NCBI GenBank assembly: GCA_039936115.1
Contig: JBDTIZ010000089.1
Location: 1-20,481, forward strand
From: DATIJJ01 sp039936115
GTDB lineage: Bacteria; Pseudomonadota; Gammaproteobacteria; DSM-16500
Length of the DNA: 20,481 bases
Reading direction: 5' to 3'
Below the pieces are notes generated by a model. It had not been told where the DNA came from and did not search any database. It saw nothing but the letters and a program-made list of their open reading frames with translations. Each line of letters begins with the position of its first letter. The first letter of the stretch is position 1. A program made the translations under genes and the position numbers. Positions 1-7,142 of this stretch are shown here, in pieces.

Positions 1-64
1 TCGCGGGAATGACAGACTGGCAATGGTGGATTACGACGCCAAAAACGCGTCTAATCTACCCTAC
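1..64. repeat. Mosaic of two dispersed repeat pieces at left edge
   Basis: Positions 1-15 are the exact reverse complement of 16851-16865 (the dispersed GTCATTCCCGCGA-type motif). Positions 25-64 closely resemble the right arm of the inverted repeat at 7069-7108: both run from GGTGGATTACG through GCCAAAAACGC to a CTAATC-type segment. Any partner arms would lie outside the window. The pieces fill the space after the pilO stop codon. Confidence 0.7.
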
Positions 65-85
65 CTTTTAGACATATTTTCTGCC

Positions 86-658
86 TCAACTCTTCTTTTT
101 AAGATAATAAACCTCAAGATTCAATTCCGTAGAGAACAATTTACTTCTAGTATCTTGATACATTTTTGCCACCGTAAAATCACCCACAACCACAATCCAC
201 GGCAAATTCGCTACTTGATAAATAAAGTTTGCAGTCTGCATATAATCACCTACCACCATGAGCTTAAACGGTGTTTTAAAATAATTATCTTCTTTGACTT
301 CTGGGTCTGATGTAAAAAAATTAATATGCAGGTTGTTGGCACGACCTGTTCTTATAATTTGTTTCAGTAAACTAAGCAAATCCTTAGATTTAATCAACTT
401 TGCTTGCCACTCTTTTAACATCGCTTTAATTTGAGGCAATTCCGCGTTATTTTCTTCTAAATAAACTTGAGCATATAATAAAGAATTAATTTCTTTTTTA
501 AGTGTTAATTCGACAGTTTCACTAACATTCAGCTGATTTTTTAGTTCAGCAATATCAAACCAATAACCGCAGAATAAAATAATTCCGCAAATCATTGCGA
601 TCATCCCCTTAAGAAATAATCGCGACTCAATAATTTTTTTTACCACCCCTAAATCCAT
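86..658 (-). CDS. pilO: Type IV pilus inner-membrane assembly protein PilO-like
   Basis: A 190-aa protein with one membrane segment near residues 15-35, a helical heptad-like stretch (about 38-95) and a mixed alpha/beta C-terminal domain ending in VYYLKKK. This is the architecture of PilO. PilO pairs with PilN in the inner membrane and links the cytoplasmic PilM ring to the PilP/PilQ outer-membrane secretin. The start codon overlaps the pilN stop by one base (TAATG), so the two are translationally coupled. Only 85 bp separate its stop from the window edge, and that stretch is filled with repeat sequence, so pilP does not follow directly. The call rests on architecture and on pairing with the PilN-like gene; sequence identity to well-studied PilO proteins looks low. 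Confidence 0.75.
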   Translation of the reverse strand: MDLGVVKKIIESRLFLKGMIAMICGIILFCGYWFDIAELKNQLNVSETVELTLKKEINSLLYAQVYLEENNAELPQIKAMLKEWQAKLIKSKDLLSLLKQIIRTGRANNLHINFFTSDPEVKEDNYFKTPFKLMVVGDYMQTANFIYQVANLPWIVVVGDFTVAKMYQDTRSKLFSTELNLEVYYLKKKS

Positions 659-1152
659 TATTTTATCCCAACTCGCATTTGAAAATATCTTGGTGATTGT
701 TTTGCGCCCAATTGTATAATCATCGGGTGTGAGAATAATGTAGATTTCGTGATATTTTCCATGAACTGAATAATGTTTGAATCGATTTCTGCACTGCCAT
801 CCACCGTCAGGAATACGCCTTGTCGCTGTAATTGATTTAGCACAATGGCATGAGGAATTGTTTTGACAAACCCATCCAGTATATGAGCTGCTTGATTGTT
901 TTGTTGGCGCAAACTCGAAATAAATCTTAATTGTGATTCAAGCTGAAAAATTTTTTCCTGTCGTTTCTTAAAAGCCTCTAGTTCTTTTTGTTTTTGGGCG
1001 AGCTGGATTTTCAGTTGCGCATTTTTATTAAGCTGGTCGTCTAGCAGATTCACTAATGAGAAATGCCAAATAACCAAGGCAAATAATGTCAGTCCGACAA
1101 AACGGATAAGAGTGGTGACAACATTTATTTTTTCGATACGCGTTAGGCTCAC
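658..1152 (-). CDS. pilN: Type IV pilus inner-membrane assembly protein PilN-like
   Basis: A 164-aa bitopic protein: short cytoplasmic N-terminus, membrane segment around residues 11-31, a coiled coil of Q, K and E residues (about 35-85), then a compact domain with the pattern VLNQLQRQGVFLTVDGSAE, typical of PilN. PilN normally begins with an INLLPWR-like motif that docks into PilM. No such motif is visible here, and no pilM gene lies upstream, since the next gene is on the opposite strand. The start is a GTG with a weak purine-rich stretch (GGATGGA) before it; no better in-frame ATG was found. It forms a two-gene unit with pilO. Loss of both pilM and the PilM-binding motif would be consistent with a reduced or altered pilus system. 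Confidence 0.75.
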   Translation of the reverse strand: MSLTRIEKINVVTTLIRFVGLTLFALVIWHFSLVNLLDDQLNKNAQLKIQLAQKQKELEAFKKRQEKIFQLESQLRFISSLRQQNNQAAHILDGFVKTIPHAIVLNQLQRQGVFLTVDGSAEIDSNIIQFMENITKSTLFSHPMIIQLGAKQSPRYFQMRVGIK

Positions 1153-1248
1153 GCTGATCCATCCATTTGAAGTGAGTACTTACACTTTAATGTATTTACC
1201 ACTCATCAATCAATGCGGTATCGGTCTATCTACCTCTCACTAAATCAT

Positions 1249-1279
1249 TTGACGACATATCCTCTTGTCTGTGTATAAT
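1249..1279 (+). promoter_or_regulatory. Probable sigma-70 promoter for the rhodanese-grxC-secB-gpsA operon
   Basis: TTGACG at 1249-1254 and a perfect TATAAT at 1274-1279, separated by 19 bp. The -10 box lies 28 bp ahead of the chosen rhodanese start at 1307. The spacer is longer than the ideal 17 bp, so the -10 call is firmer than the -35 call. Confidence 0.5.
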
Positions 1280-1306
1280 CTCACCCTTCGTAAAACGGGT
1301 GGAACT

Positions 1307-1732
1307 ATGCAAGATATTCAGTTATTTATACAGAATCATTTGATGCTCTGCTTGGGGCTTGCCATCGTTTTGGTAATCTTGGTTATTGTTGAATTCATCA
1401 AAATCAAGCGCGGCGGAAATCGCCTAACACCAGCCAAAATGACCCAATTAATTAATCATGAAAAAGCCGTTATCATTGACGTACGCGCTCAAGATGCTTT
1501 TTTGAGCGGCCATATTGTTGGGGCTATTTCTCTGCCTTTAAGCGATATAAAAAATAAAATGAAAAAAATCGAGAAATTCAAATCGCAACCAGTTGTGATA
1601 ATATGTGCAGCCGGAACAGAATCGTCGCGTGCTGCAGCCATATTGACCCAAGAGGGTTTTAATAATGTTCAAACTCTCAACGGTGGCATACGCGCTTGGC
1701 GTGACGCGGAATTACCTCTAGTAAAAGGTTAA
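1307..1732 (+). CDS. yibN: Membrane-anchored rhodanese-domain protein (YibN-like)
   Basis: A 141-aa protein with an N-terminal membrane anchor (about residues 11-32) and a single rhodanese domain: VIIDVR near 55-60, SGHIVGAISLP near 67-77, and the active-site loop starting at Cys100 in IICAAGTESSR. The catalytic Cys is present, so sulfur transfer or another thiol reaction is possible; the substrate is unknown. The ATG at 1307 was chosen because GGGTGGA sits just upstream; an in-frame TTG at 1265 overlaps the likely promoter. It is the first gene of an operon followed by grxC, secB and gpsA, the order known for E. coli yibN. The stop lies three bases before grxC. Confidence 0.9.
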   Translation: MQDIQLFIQNHLMLCLGLAIVLVILVIVEFIKIKRGGNRLTPAKMTQLINHEKAVIIDVRAQDAFLSGHIVGAISLPLSDIKNKMKKIEKFKSQPVVIICAAGTESSRAAAILTQEGFNNVQTLNGGIRAWRDAELPLVKG

Positions 1733-1735
1733 TCT

Positions 1736-2005
1736 ATGACAGCAAAAATCGTCATTTATACAAAGGACAATTGCCCTTACTGTAACTGGGCAAAACAGCT
1801 GCTTGATAACAAAAAAGCGAGTTATCAAGAAATTCGAGTTGATCTTAATCCAGAGCAACTCGCAGAAATGGTACGACTGAGTAGTCGACGTTCGGTGCCA
1901 CAAATTTTTATTAACGATCAACCGATTGGTGGATTTGATGATCTCTCCGCTTTAGACAAAGCGGGTAAATTAGATGATTTATTACACTTCAATAAGGAAA
2001 AATAA
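1736..2005 (+). CDS. grxC: Glutaredoxin 3
   Basis: An 89-aa thioredoxin-fold protein with the dithiol active site CPYC at residues 13-16, the cis-proline motif SVPQIFI, and the glutathione-binding GGFDDL segment. Length and motifs match class I glutaredoxin 3, a cytoplasmic enzyme that reduces disulfides and glutathione mixed disulfides. The ribosome binding site (AAAGG) lies inside the end of the rhodanese gene, and secB begins two bases after the stop, so the genes are cotranscribed. Nothing is unusual. Confidence 0.95.
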   Translation: MTAKIVIYTKDNCPYCNWAKQLLDNKKASYQEIRVDLNPEQLAEMVRLSSRRSVPQIFINDQPIGGFDDLSALDKAGKLDDLLHFNKEK

Positions 2006-2007
2006 CC

Positions 2008-2508
2008 ATGACAGATAAAGACAAAGCACAACCCACAGCAAATACGCCTCATTTTGAAATTCAACGGGTCTATGTGAAAGATTTATCTTTCGAAGCGCCA
2101 AACACACCGCATACCTTTGTTGAAGACTGGAAACCTGAAGTTCAGTTAAACCTTGAAACCAAAAGCAACCGCGTTCAAGACAATGTACACGAAGTGGTCT
2201 TATCAGTAACGGCATCTGTCACTACATCCAAGAAACCTGCGTTTGTTATTGAAGTCCACTTGGCTGGTGTATTTTTAATTTCTGGCGTGCCTGCAGATCA
2301 AATGCGTCAAATGTTAGGCAGTTTTTGCCCCAATATTTTGTTTCCTTATGCGCGTGAAGTGATTTCTGATGTTGTTGTGCGCGGCGGATTCCCGCAGTTA
2401 ATTCTTGCGCCAGTGAATTTTGATGCGCTTTATGCTCAACACCTTGAAGATCAACAAAAAACCGGCGGCCAAGCCAGTGAAGGTGGCAGCGAAACGAAAG
2501 TTCATTAA
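2008..2508 (+). CDS. secB: Protein-export chaperone SecB
   Basis: A 166-aa protein with the SecB signatures: FEIQRVYVKDLSFEAPN near the N-terminus, then LGSFCPNILFPYAREV and GGFPQLILAPVNFDALY toward the C-terminus. SecB forms a tetramer in the cytoplasm, holds preproteins unfolded and delivers them to SecA. A good ribosome binding site (AAGGAAAA) precedes the start. The C-terminal tail (GGQASEGGSET) is polar and likely disordered. It lies between grxC and gpsA as in many gammaproteobacteria. Confidence 0.97.
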   Translation: MTDKDKAQPTANTPHFEIQRVYVKDLSFEAPNTPHTFVEDWKPEVQLNLETKSNRVQDNVHEVVLSVTASVTTSKKPAFVIEVHLAGVFLISGVPADQMRQMLGSFCPNILFPYAREVISDVVVRGGFPQLILAPVNFDALYAQHLEDQQKTGGQASEGGSETKVH

Positions 2509-2522
2509 TTGGAACACTAGCC

Positions 2523-3530
2523 ATGGACACTAACCCTAAGCCGATTGCTATTTTAGGTGCTGGCTCATGGGGAACTGCACTTGCTCTTTACCTATCGCGT
2601 TTAGGGCAAGTAGTGCGTCTCTGGAGTCATGATAGCAGCCATGTGGCCGCCATGGTGACTGACCGCGTGAATGGCCGTTATCTGCCAGATTATTCTTTCC
2701 CCGATTGCTTAGAACCCATCGCAGATTTAGCAAATGCAGTTTCCGGCATGAGAGACATCGTGATTGCTGTTCCTTCTCATGCGTTTCATGATCTATTACT
2801 TCAGCTTAAACCCTTCTTATCTGACAGCACACGAATCTTATGGATCACTAAAGGACTAGATCCAAAAACAGGGCAGTTGTTGCATGAAGTGGCGCGAGAG
2901 GTGGCGGGTAAGCATCGCTCTTATGCCGCATTATCAGGCCCTTCATTTGCCAGTGAAGTAGCTGCAGGATTACCGACAGCGGTGGTCATTGCGAGTCAAG
3001 ATAAAGCGTTTGCGCACGATCTTGTGGAGCGTTTTAACAGTGCGGTCTTTCGTGTCTATTCCAGTCATGATATGGCGGGTGTTGAAGTTGGTGGTATTGT
3101 TAAAAATATTTTGGCAATTGCGACTGGTATTTCCGATGGGATGTCGTTTGGCGCTAATGCTCGTAGCGCTTTGATCACTCGTGGTCTTGCTGAAATGGTA
3201 CGCCTGGGAAATGCGCTCGGTGGCCGACACGAAACTTTTATGGGACTCGCTGGAATAGGAGATCTGGTTTTAACTTGCACAGACAATCAATCTCGTAACC
3301 GTCGATTTGGTTTAGCCTTAGGAACCGGTCAAAGCGCGGCAGAAGCTGAGCGACAAATCGGTCAAGTTGTGGAAGGCAGGCGTAATGCAGAATTAGTCGT
3401 AAAGCTTGCGCAAAAATATCATGTTGAAATGCCGATTACCGAAATGGTTTGGGAAATTTTACGCGGGAATTTAACACCGGAAGCTGCAATGCGATTGTTG
3501 CTTTCTCGAGAAACGAAAGCGGAAGATTAA
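2523..3530 (+). CDS. gpsA: NAD(P)-dependent glycerol-3-phosphate dehydrogenase
   Basis: A 335-aa enzyme that reduces dihydroxyacetone phosphate to sn-glycerol 3-phosphate for phospholipid synthesis in the cytoplasm. The Rossmann motif GAGSWG is at residues 12-17. Conserved segments include TKGLDP with Lys110, SGPSFA at 138-143 and GGIVKNILAIATG with the catalytic Lys194. The length is normal. It is the last gene of the yibN-grxC-secB-gpsA operon and is followed at once by a long perfect inverted repeat that separates it from the convergent icmS. Confidence 0.97.
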   Translation: MDTNPKPIAILGAGSWGTALALYLSRLGQVVRLWSHDSSHVAAMVTDRVNGRYLPDYSFPDCLEPIADLANAVSGMRDIVIAVPSHAFHDLLLQLKPFLSDSTRILWITKGLDPKTGQLLHEVAREVAGKHRSYAALSGPSFASEVAAGLPTAVVIASQDKAFAHDLVERFNSAVFRVYSSHDMAGVEVGGIVKNILAIATGISDGMSFGANARSALITRGLAEMVRLGNALGGRHETFMGLAGIGDLVLTCTDNQSRNRRFGLALGTGQSAAEAERQIGQVVEGRRNAELVVKLAQKYHVEMPITEMVWEILRGNLTPEAAMRLLLSRETKAED

Positions 3531-3535
3531 AGATT

Positions 3536-3603
3536 AACCCTCCTCTCCCCAATCCTCTCCTCCCACAAAAGCGTGGGAGGAGAGGATTGGGGAGAGGAGG
3601 GTT
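3536..3603. repeat. Perfect 31-bp inverted repeat between convergent gpsA and icmS
   Basis: Arms 3536-3566 and 3573-3603 are perfect reverse complements around the 6-nt loop AAAAGC. The arms are made of CCTCTCC-type runs. The element begins 5 bp after the gpsA stop and ends 9 bp before the icmS stop, so it could end transcription in both directions, although neither side has a long T run. Positions 3537-3551 are identical to 14510-14524 in the hairpin after rph, which suggests a shared repeat family. Confidence 0.85.
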
Positions 3604-3612
3604 TAAAAGCTC

Positions 3613-3951
3613 TTAGTCATACATCAACTGATCAAGCGGCGTCATATCCCCACGCGGTGTAGCTTGAGTCAATTCATGCAACACATCCGCTACTGTTAGC
3701 ATTCGCAGCACATTCGGCGTAATATCATCAAACACCACTTTGACGCCCAAGACAGAACCTTCCGCTTCTTCAAACGTGACGCCAATTCCATAACCTAAAC
3801 ACAGTGAACATAATTGATCCGCGCGCCTTGAAATAGCTGGCAACAGACCAGCGGGTGCAAATACTTCATCAATCGTCATTGGGCGGCCATTCAAACTAAA
3901 ACGTGCTCCCATCACTCTGGCAATTTTGCCGAGTTGTTCAGACATTTCCAT
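3613..3951 (-). CDS. icmS: Dot/Icm type IVB secretion adaptor IcmS
   Basis: A 112-aa acidic cytoplasmic protein. Family-defining stretches are LLPAISRRADQLCSLCLGYG, GVKVVFDDITPNVLRML and the C-terminal TPLDQLMYD, which I recognise from Legionella IcmS (about 114 aa). IcmS pairs with IcmW. The pair binds many effectors and docks on the C-terminal part of the coupling protein DotL. The start is three bases after the icmT stop, with GGTGGAGAAG inside icmT as ribosome binding site; Met3 is a possible alternative start. In Legionella icmTS sit in a different cluster from dotDCB; here they are neighbours. Confidence 0.95.
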   Translation of the reverse strand: MEMSEQLGKIARVMGARFSLNGRPMTIDEVFAPAGLLPAISRRADQLCSLCLGYGIGVTFEEAEGSVLGVKVVFDDITPNVLRMLTVADVLHELTQATPRGDMTPLDQLMYD

Positions 3952-3954
3952 ACT

Positions 3955-4197
3955 TTATCTTCTCCACCATGGCTGAGCCATTTTTCTAGGACCTGCAATA
4001 TATGAACGCAACCAACGCAAAAATACCGCAACTGAAAACCCATAACGTTCAAGCAAAGCAAAAAAGATCGTTGTCGTTAATGCTGCGAGAAACGTCCAGA
4101 TTCTAATGTGGAACAAAAAAACGACCAGCGGGAAACAGGCTCGAAAATCTACGCCCCATAACCTAACATTCCTTGCAGAATCACGCCAATGAGCCAT
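3955..4197 (-). CDS. icmT: Dot/Icm inner-membrane protein IcmT
   Basis: An 80-aa protein beginning MAHWRDSARN, with a hydrophobic central region (about residues 20-50) and the conserved C-terminal part VFLRWLR...AGP...QPWWRR. This matches IcmT, a small inner-membrane component of the type IVB system that in Legionella is needed for effector export and egress. The ATG has GAGGAA upstream on the minus strand. It is the first gene of the icmT-icmS pair and is divergent from dotD. The intervening 254 bp hold a palindromic repeat and possible promoters. Confidence 0.95.
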   Translation of the reverse strand: MAHWRDSARNVRLWGVDFRACFPLVVFLFHIRIWTFLAALTTTIFFALLERYGFSVAVFLRWLRSYIAGPRKMAQPWWRR

Positions 4198-4224
4198 GTT
4201 TTAGTTCCTCTATTTTAACAAAAA

Positions 4225-4306
4225 TTGTAGGGGCGAACCTGTGTGTTCGCCCAGCGGCGTTAGCTCGAAGTTTGGCAAGGGCGAACACACAGGGTTGCCC
4301 CTACAA
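4225..4306. repeat. Inverted-repeat element (GTAGGGGCGAAC family) between icmT and dotD
   Basis: Arms 4225-4252 and 4279-4306 are 28 nt each and reverse complementary with two mismatches, around a 26-nt loop. The outer ends read TTGTAGGGGC and GCCCCTACAA, a dispersed palindromic motif common in bacterial genomes. Transcripts crossing it would form a strong hairpin. It sits in the divergent promoter region of icmT and dotD. Confidence 0.8.
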
Positions 4307-4379
4307 AAAATATACACGAAAAACAACCTAGCTATAAGTATACATCAGCAAATAATCAAGTCGCTAGACAACTGACAGC

Positions 4380-4409
4380 TTGACATCGCATCCTTATTCT
4401 TGATTCAAT
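4380..4409 (+). promoter_or_regulatory. Possible promoter of dotDCB
   Basis: A perfect TTGACA at 4380-4385 lies 66 bp upstream of the dotD start. The best -10 candidate at 18-bp spacing is TTCAAT at 4404-4409, which matches the consensus at 4 of 6 positions. The -35 box is convincing and the -10 box is weak. Confidence 0.35.
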
Positions 4410-4451
4410 CCTTCTCTACACACCAAGCGGATTTAGGGAATATTACCGTTT

Positions 4452-4922
4452 ATGAATATCAAGCTTGCAGTCTGTTTTATTTCTCTGCCGCTACTTTTTT
4501 GCGCCTGCTCGTCTGCGCCCCCAACACCTCATCCTCTTGATACGACAGGGTCATCCTTGGCTGAAGCATCTTATGCAGTGAGTCGCTCAATCTCTGGTTT
4601 ATCTGAAACAGCACAAGCCTCACATCCGATGCCAAGATTAGATCCGCCACCGAATCCAGAAAGTTATGGCATGGCTGGCCTAAGCTCAGTTGACTGGTCA
4701 GGACCTGTTGAACCCCTGGTGCGACAAATCGCTAGAGCCACCAATTATCGCGTAAATGTGTTAGGGCGCCCGCCTGCTATTCCTGTCATTGTGACTATTT
4801 ACGCTAAAAATATGATGATCGCAGACATTTTGCGTGATGTGGGTTATCAATGCGGAAGACGCGCAACAGTGGTAGTATTTCCGGAGAGCCGCGTTATTGA
4901 ATTGCGCTACGCAAAAAATTAA
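4452..4922 (+). CDS. dotD: Dot/Icm outer-membrane core lipoprotein DotD
   Basis: A 156-aa lipoprotein. The signal peptide ends at a lipobox-like FCAC with Cys19 as the likely lipidated residue (Cys at -2 is slightly unusual). A flexible Pro- and Ser-rich linker follows, then the folded domain with VDWSGPVEPLVRQIARATNYRVNVLG and VVVFPESRVIELRYA. This is the secretin-N0-like fold of DotD. DotD works with DotC and DotH in the outer-membrane core complex and helps target DotH to the outer membrane. It is the first gene of dotD-dotC-dotB, with a 21-bp gap before dotC. Confidence 0.95.
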   Translation: MNIKLAVCFISLPLLFCACSSAPPTPHPLDTTGSSLAEASYAVSRSISGLSETAQASHPMPRLDPPPNPESYGMAGLSSVDWSGPVEPLVRQIARATNYRVNVLGRPPAIPVIVTIYAKNMMIADILRDVGYQCGRRATVVVFPESRVIELRYAKN

Positions 4923-4943
4923 CTGGATCGGGAATAAGGCTAC

Positions 4944-5753
4944 ATGAAACAAAGAATCATTTTAATTGCTCTATTTTGTTTGTTGACCGCTTGCAGCAGT
5001 CATCAACAAAATATTGATCCTACCAATATAAATGATTTGGAAAACATGTCAGTTCAAGAAACTCAAGCGCCTGGCGAGCTTGCTGTCAGTCAAATACGAC
5101 TTAAAGCTTTAGAAGAAACCGCGATGAGCCTAGGTGCGCAAGGTGGCCTGGCATCGAGTTCGCTACAAATTAATTCAAGCTTAGAAAGAGATAAATGGTA
5201 TCTGGAAACGATTTATAACTTTAATGGCATGATGTTAAGCCATGGTGTATTGCCGCCTGTTTTAGTCGAAGGTAATAACACATTAAATCTTGCAGATCCG
5301 AGCACAATTCGCATTTCAGATAAAACTTATCTCATCGTTCAGCAAGCCCGTTTTGCCACCACTGCGCCGAACTGGCGTGATTATATCTGGATGTCTTACA
5401 ACAAACCTGAGTTACCCAATAAAGTATTATTGCCAAGAAATAGTGATGAACAAAAATTGTGGAGCAAAGCAATCCGCGTGGGCTGGGAAAAAGGTATTCA
5501 ACAATCGTATAGTATTTTTCAACAAAATTTGGCGCGTTTAAAACGCGACTATAACGGCATGATCTTGTATCGCAAATTATTGCAACAAAGAATGGTCAGT
5601 CCGCCGTATGTTTCTAAAACCGAACTCGGCGTAACCGGTAATGGAACCGACATGCGTATTAATGATCAAGTGTTGCGTATTACTGAAATGCCAAAACTTC
5701 AAACTGACAGCAACGGCTGGAAAGCCATCGTGGTAAAAGAAAATGACGACTGA
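4944..5753 (+). CDS. dotC: Dot/Icm outer-membrane core lipoprotein DotC
   Basis: A 269-aa lipoprotein with a clear lipobox LTAC (Cys17). The mature part contains the segments SQIRLKALEETAMSLGAQGG, NFNGMMLSHGVLPPVLVEG and VLLPRNSDEQKLWSKAIRVGW, which are typical of DotC. DotC joins DotD and DotH in the outer-membrane core complex. The ribosome binding site is GGGAATAAGG upstream. The 3' end overlaps dotB by 11 bp, indicating translational coupling. Confidence 0.96.
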   Translation: MKQRIILIALFCLLTACSSHQQNIDPTNINDLENMSVQETQAPGELAVSQIRLKALEETAMSLGAQGGLASSSLQINSSLERDKWYLETIYNFNGMMLSHGVLPPVLVEGNNTLNLADPSTIRISDKTYLIVQQARFATTAPNWRDYIWMSYNKPELPNKVLLPRNSDEQKLWSKAIRVGWEKGIQQSYSIFQQNLARLKRDYNGMILYRKLLQQRMVSPPYVSKTELGVTGNGTDMRINDQVLRITEMPKLQTDSNGWKAIVVKENDD

Positions 5754-6885
5754 ATTTTTATTTCCTCAAGAACCGATCCGGCTATCGATTGAAGCCGTGA
5801 ATGAAATTTTAATGCACTGCGTTAAAATGGGTGCATCCGATGTTACGTTTCAAACGAACGAGCCTATTTTTGCCGAAATTTTTGGTCGTTTGCGCAAAGT
5901 AACGCGTCGCCGTTTATCGAATACCGAGCTTGGTGAAATTATTAATTCGATGTATGGACCGAATGGCATGGCGCAAATCATGTCGGGAAAAGATATTGAT
6001 ACACACTATGAAATTCGTCCCAATCGTTCTGATCGTTATCGATTTCGTATCAATGGCACAGGCTGTCAAGTCGAGGGGCATGATGGTTTGCAAATCACAG
6101 CGCGTACGATTCCAAGTGATCCGCCCAAACTTGTCACCATGAATTTACCGCAAGCGATATTAGATGCGATTGAGCCTGAGCAAGGCGTAGTTTATATCAC
6201 GGGCGCAACAGGTTCAGGTAAGAGTACATTACTCGCAGCCATTATTCGCGATATCAGTGAAAACGCAGAAAGTCATCGAAAAATATTAACCTATGAATCA
6301 CCAATTGAATTTGTGTATGACAGTGTCGAAAAAACTTCAAGTATTGTCAGTCAATCTGAAATTCCCCGTCATTTACCCAGTTTTGCCGCCGGTGTGCGTA
6401 ATGCACTGCGTAGAAAACCACGGTTAATTCTAGTAGGTGAAGCGCGTGATACTGAAACAATCAGTGCAGTGATGGAAGCTGCGATGACAGGTCATCCTGT
6501 TTATACGACACTGCACAGTAATGGTGTCGCAGAAACTATGCGTCGATTGGTGACGACGTTTCCACCCGATGAACGTCAAGGGCGCACGATTGATATTATT
6601 GAAACGATTCGCTTGGTTGTATCTCAAAGACTCATTCCGACGGTGGATGGCAAACGGGTAGCACTTCGCGAGTACTTAGTATTTGATGAAAAAATTCGAG
6701 ATATTTTACTTGATGTTGATCCGGTTAACGTTACGGCGACGGTGCGAAAATTATTAAGACAATACGGACGCACGACGGAAGCGGATGCGAAAGAAAAATT
6801 TGAAGCGGGTCTGATTACAGAAAGACAATATCGCGTAATTGCGGAGCAAGATAAGCGCGAAGATAAAGATGTTGGGTTGGCTTGA
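5743..6885 (+). CDS. dotB: Dot/Icm secretion ATPase DotB
   Basis: A 380-aa hexameric ATPase of the PilT/VirB11 superfamily that docks at the cytoplasmic face of the secretion complex and powers export. The N-terminal domain covers about residues 1-130. Walker A is GATGSGKS at 154-161, followed by an Asp/Glu-box region (TYESPIEF, 184-190), Walker B LILVGEARD at 228-236 and the His box GHPVYTTLHSN at 250-260. Length equals that of known DotB proteins. It overlaps dotC by 11 bp and ends the dotDCB operon; two palindromic repeats follow the stop. Confidence 0.97.
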   Translation: MTTEFLFPQEPIRLSIEAVNEILMHCVKMGASDVTFQTNEPIFAEIFGRLRKVTRRRLSNTELGEIINSMYGPNGMAQIMSGKDIDTHYEIRPNRSDRYRFRINGTGCQVEGHDGLQITARTIPSDPPKLVTMNLPQAILDAIEPEQGVVYITGATGSGKSTLLAAIIRDISENAESHRKILTYESPIEFVYDSVEKTSSIVSQSEIPRHLPSFAAGVRNALRRKPRLILVGEARDTETISAVMEAAMTGHPVYTTLHSNGVAETMRRLVTTFPPDERQGRTIDIIETIRLVVSQRLIPTVDGKRVALREYLVFDEKIRDILLDVDPVNVTATVRKLLRQYGRTTEADAKEKFEAGLITERQYRVIAEQDKREDKDVGLA

Positions 6886-6901
6886 TTTGGTTGTTTACCT
6901 G

Positions 6902-6985
6902 TGTCATACCAGCATGCTTTAACTGGCATCCAGTTCTTATATCGAAGTCACTCTGGATGCCAGCTAAAAACATGCTGGCATGACA
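6902..6985. repeat. Inverted-repeat element (TGTCATRCCAGCATG family) after dotB
   Basis: Left arm 6902-6933 and right arm 6953-6985 pair over most of their length, with two substitutions and one or two extra bases, around a 19-nt loop. The outer ends are TGTCATACCAGCATG and CATGCTGGCATGACA; the inner ends are CTGGCATCCAG and CTGGATGCCAG. It lies 16 bp after the dotB stop and may act as a transcript-end hairpin. Confidence 0.8.
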
Positions 6986-7002
6986 GACTTCTTAAAGTAT
7001 CT

Positions 7003-7113
7003 AAAACGTAGGGCGGATTAGTGTGCGCTTTTGGCACCGTAATCCACCTTTTTCTTGCGACTGACATTGGTGGATTACGGTGCCAAAAACGCACCTAATC
7101 CACACTACGTTTT
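7003..7113. repeat. Inverted-repeat element (GGATTAG...CCGTAATCCACC family) between dotB and dotA
   Basis: Left arm 7003-7048 and right arm 7069-7113 pair with a few mismatches and a one-base length difference, around a 20-nt loop. The inner ends GGCACCGTAATCCACC and GGTGGATTACGGTGCC match perfectly. A second, diverged copy of the right arm is at 25-64. Together with the element at 6902-6985 it fills the 257-bp space between convergent dotB and dotA. Confidence 0.82.
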
Positions 7114-7142
7114 TTACTACACGGGGCAGGAGGAAGTCATCT

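Noticed and set aside
1153..1206. Short minus-strand frame ending in a TGA that overlaps the pilN GTG start, a possible pilM remnant.
   Set aside because: Only about 16 codons are open before an in-frame stop, and the residues do not resemble the PilM C-terminus.
4313..4451. Possible PmrA-type regulator site upstream of dotD.
   Set aside because: No pair of CTTAAT-like half sites at suitable spacing could be found by eye.
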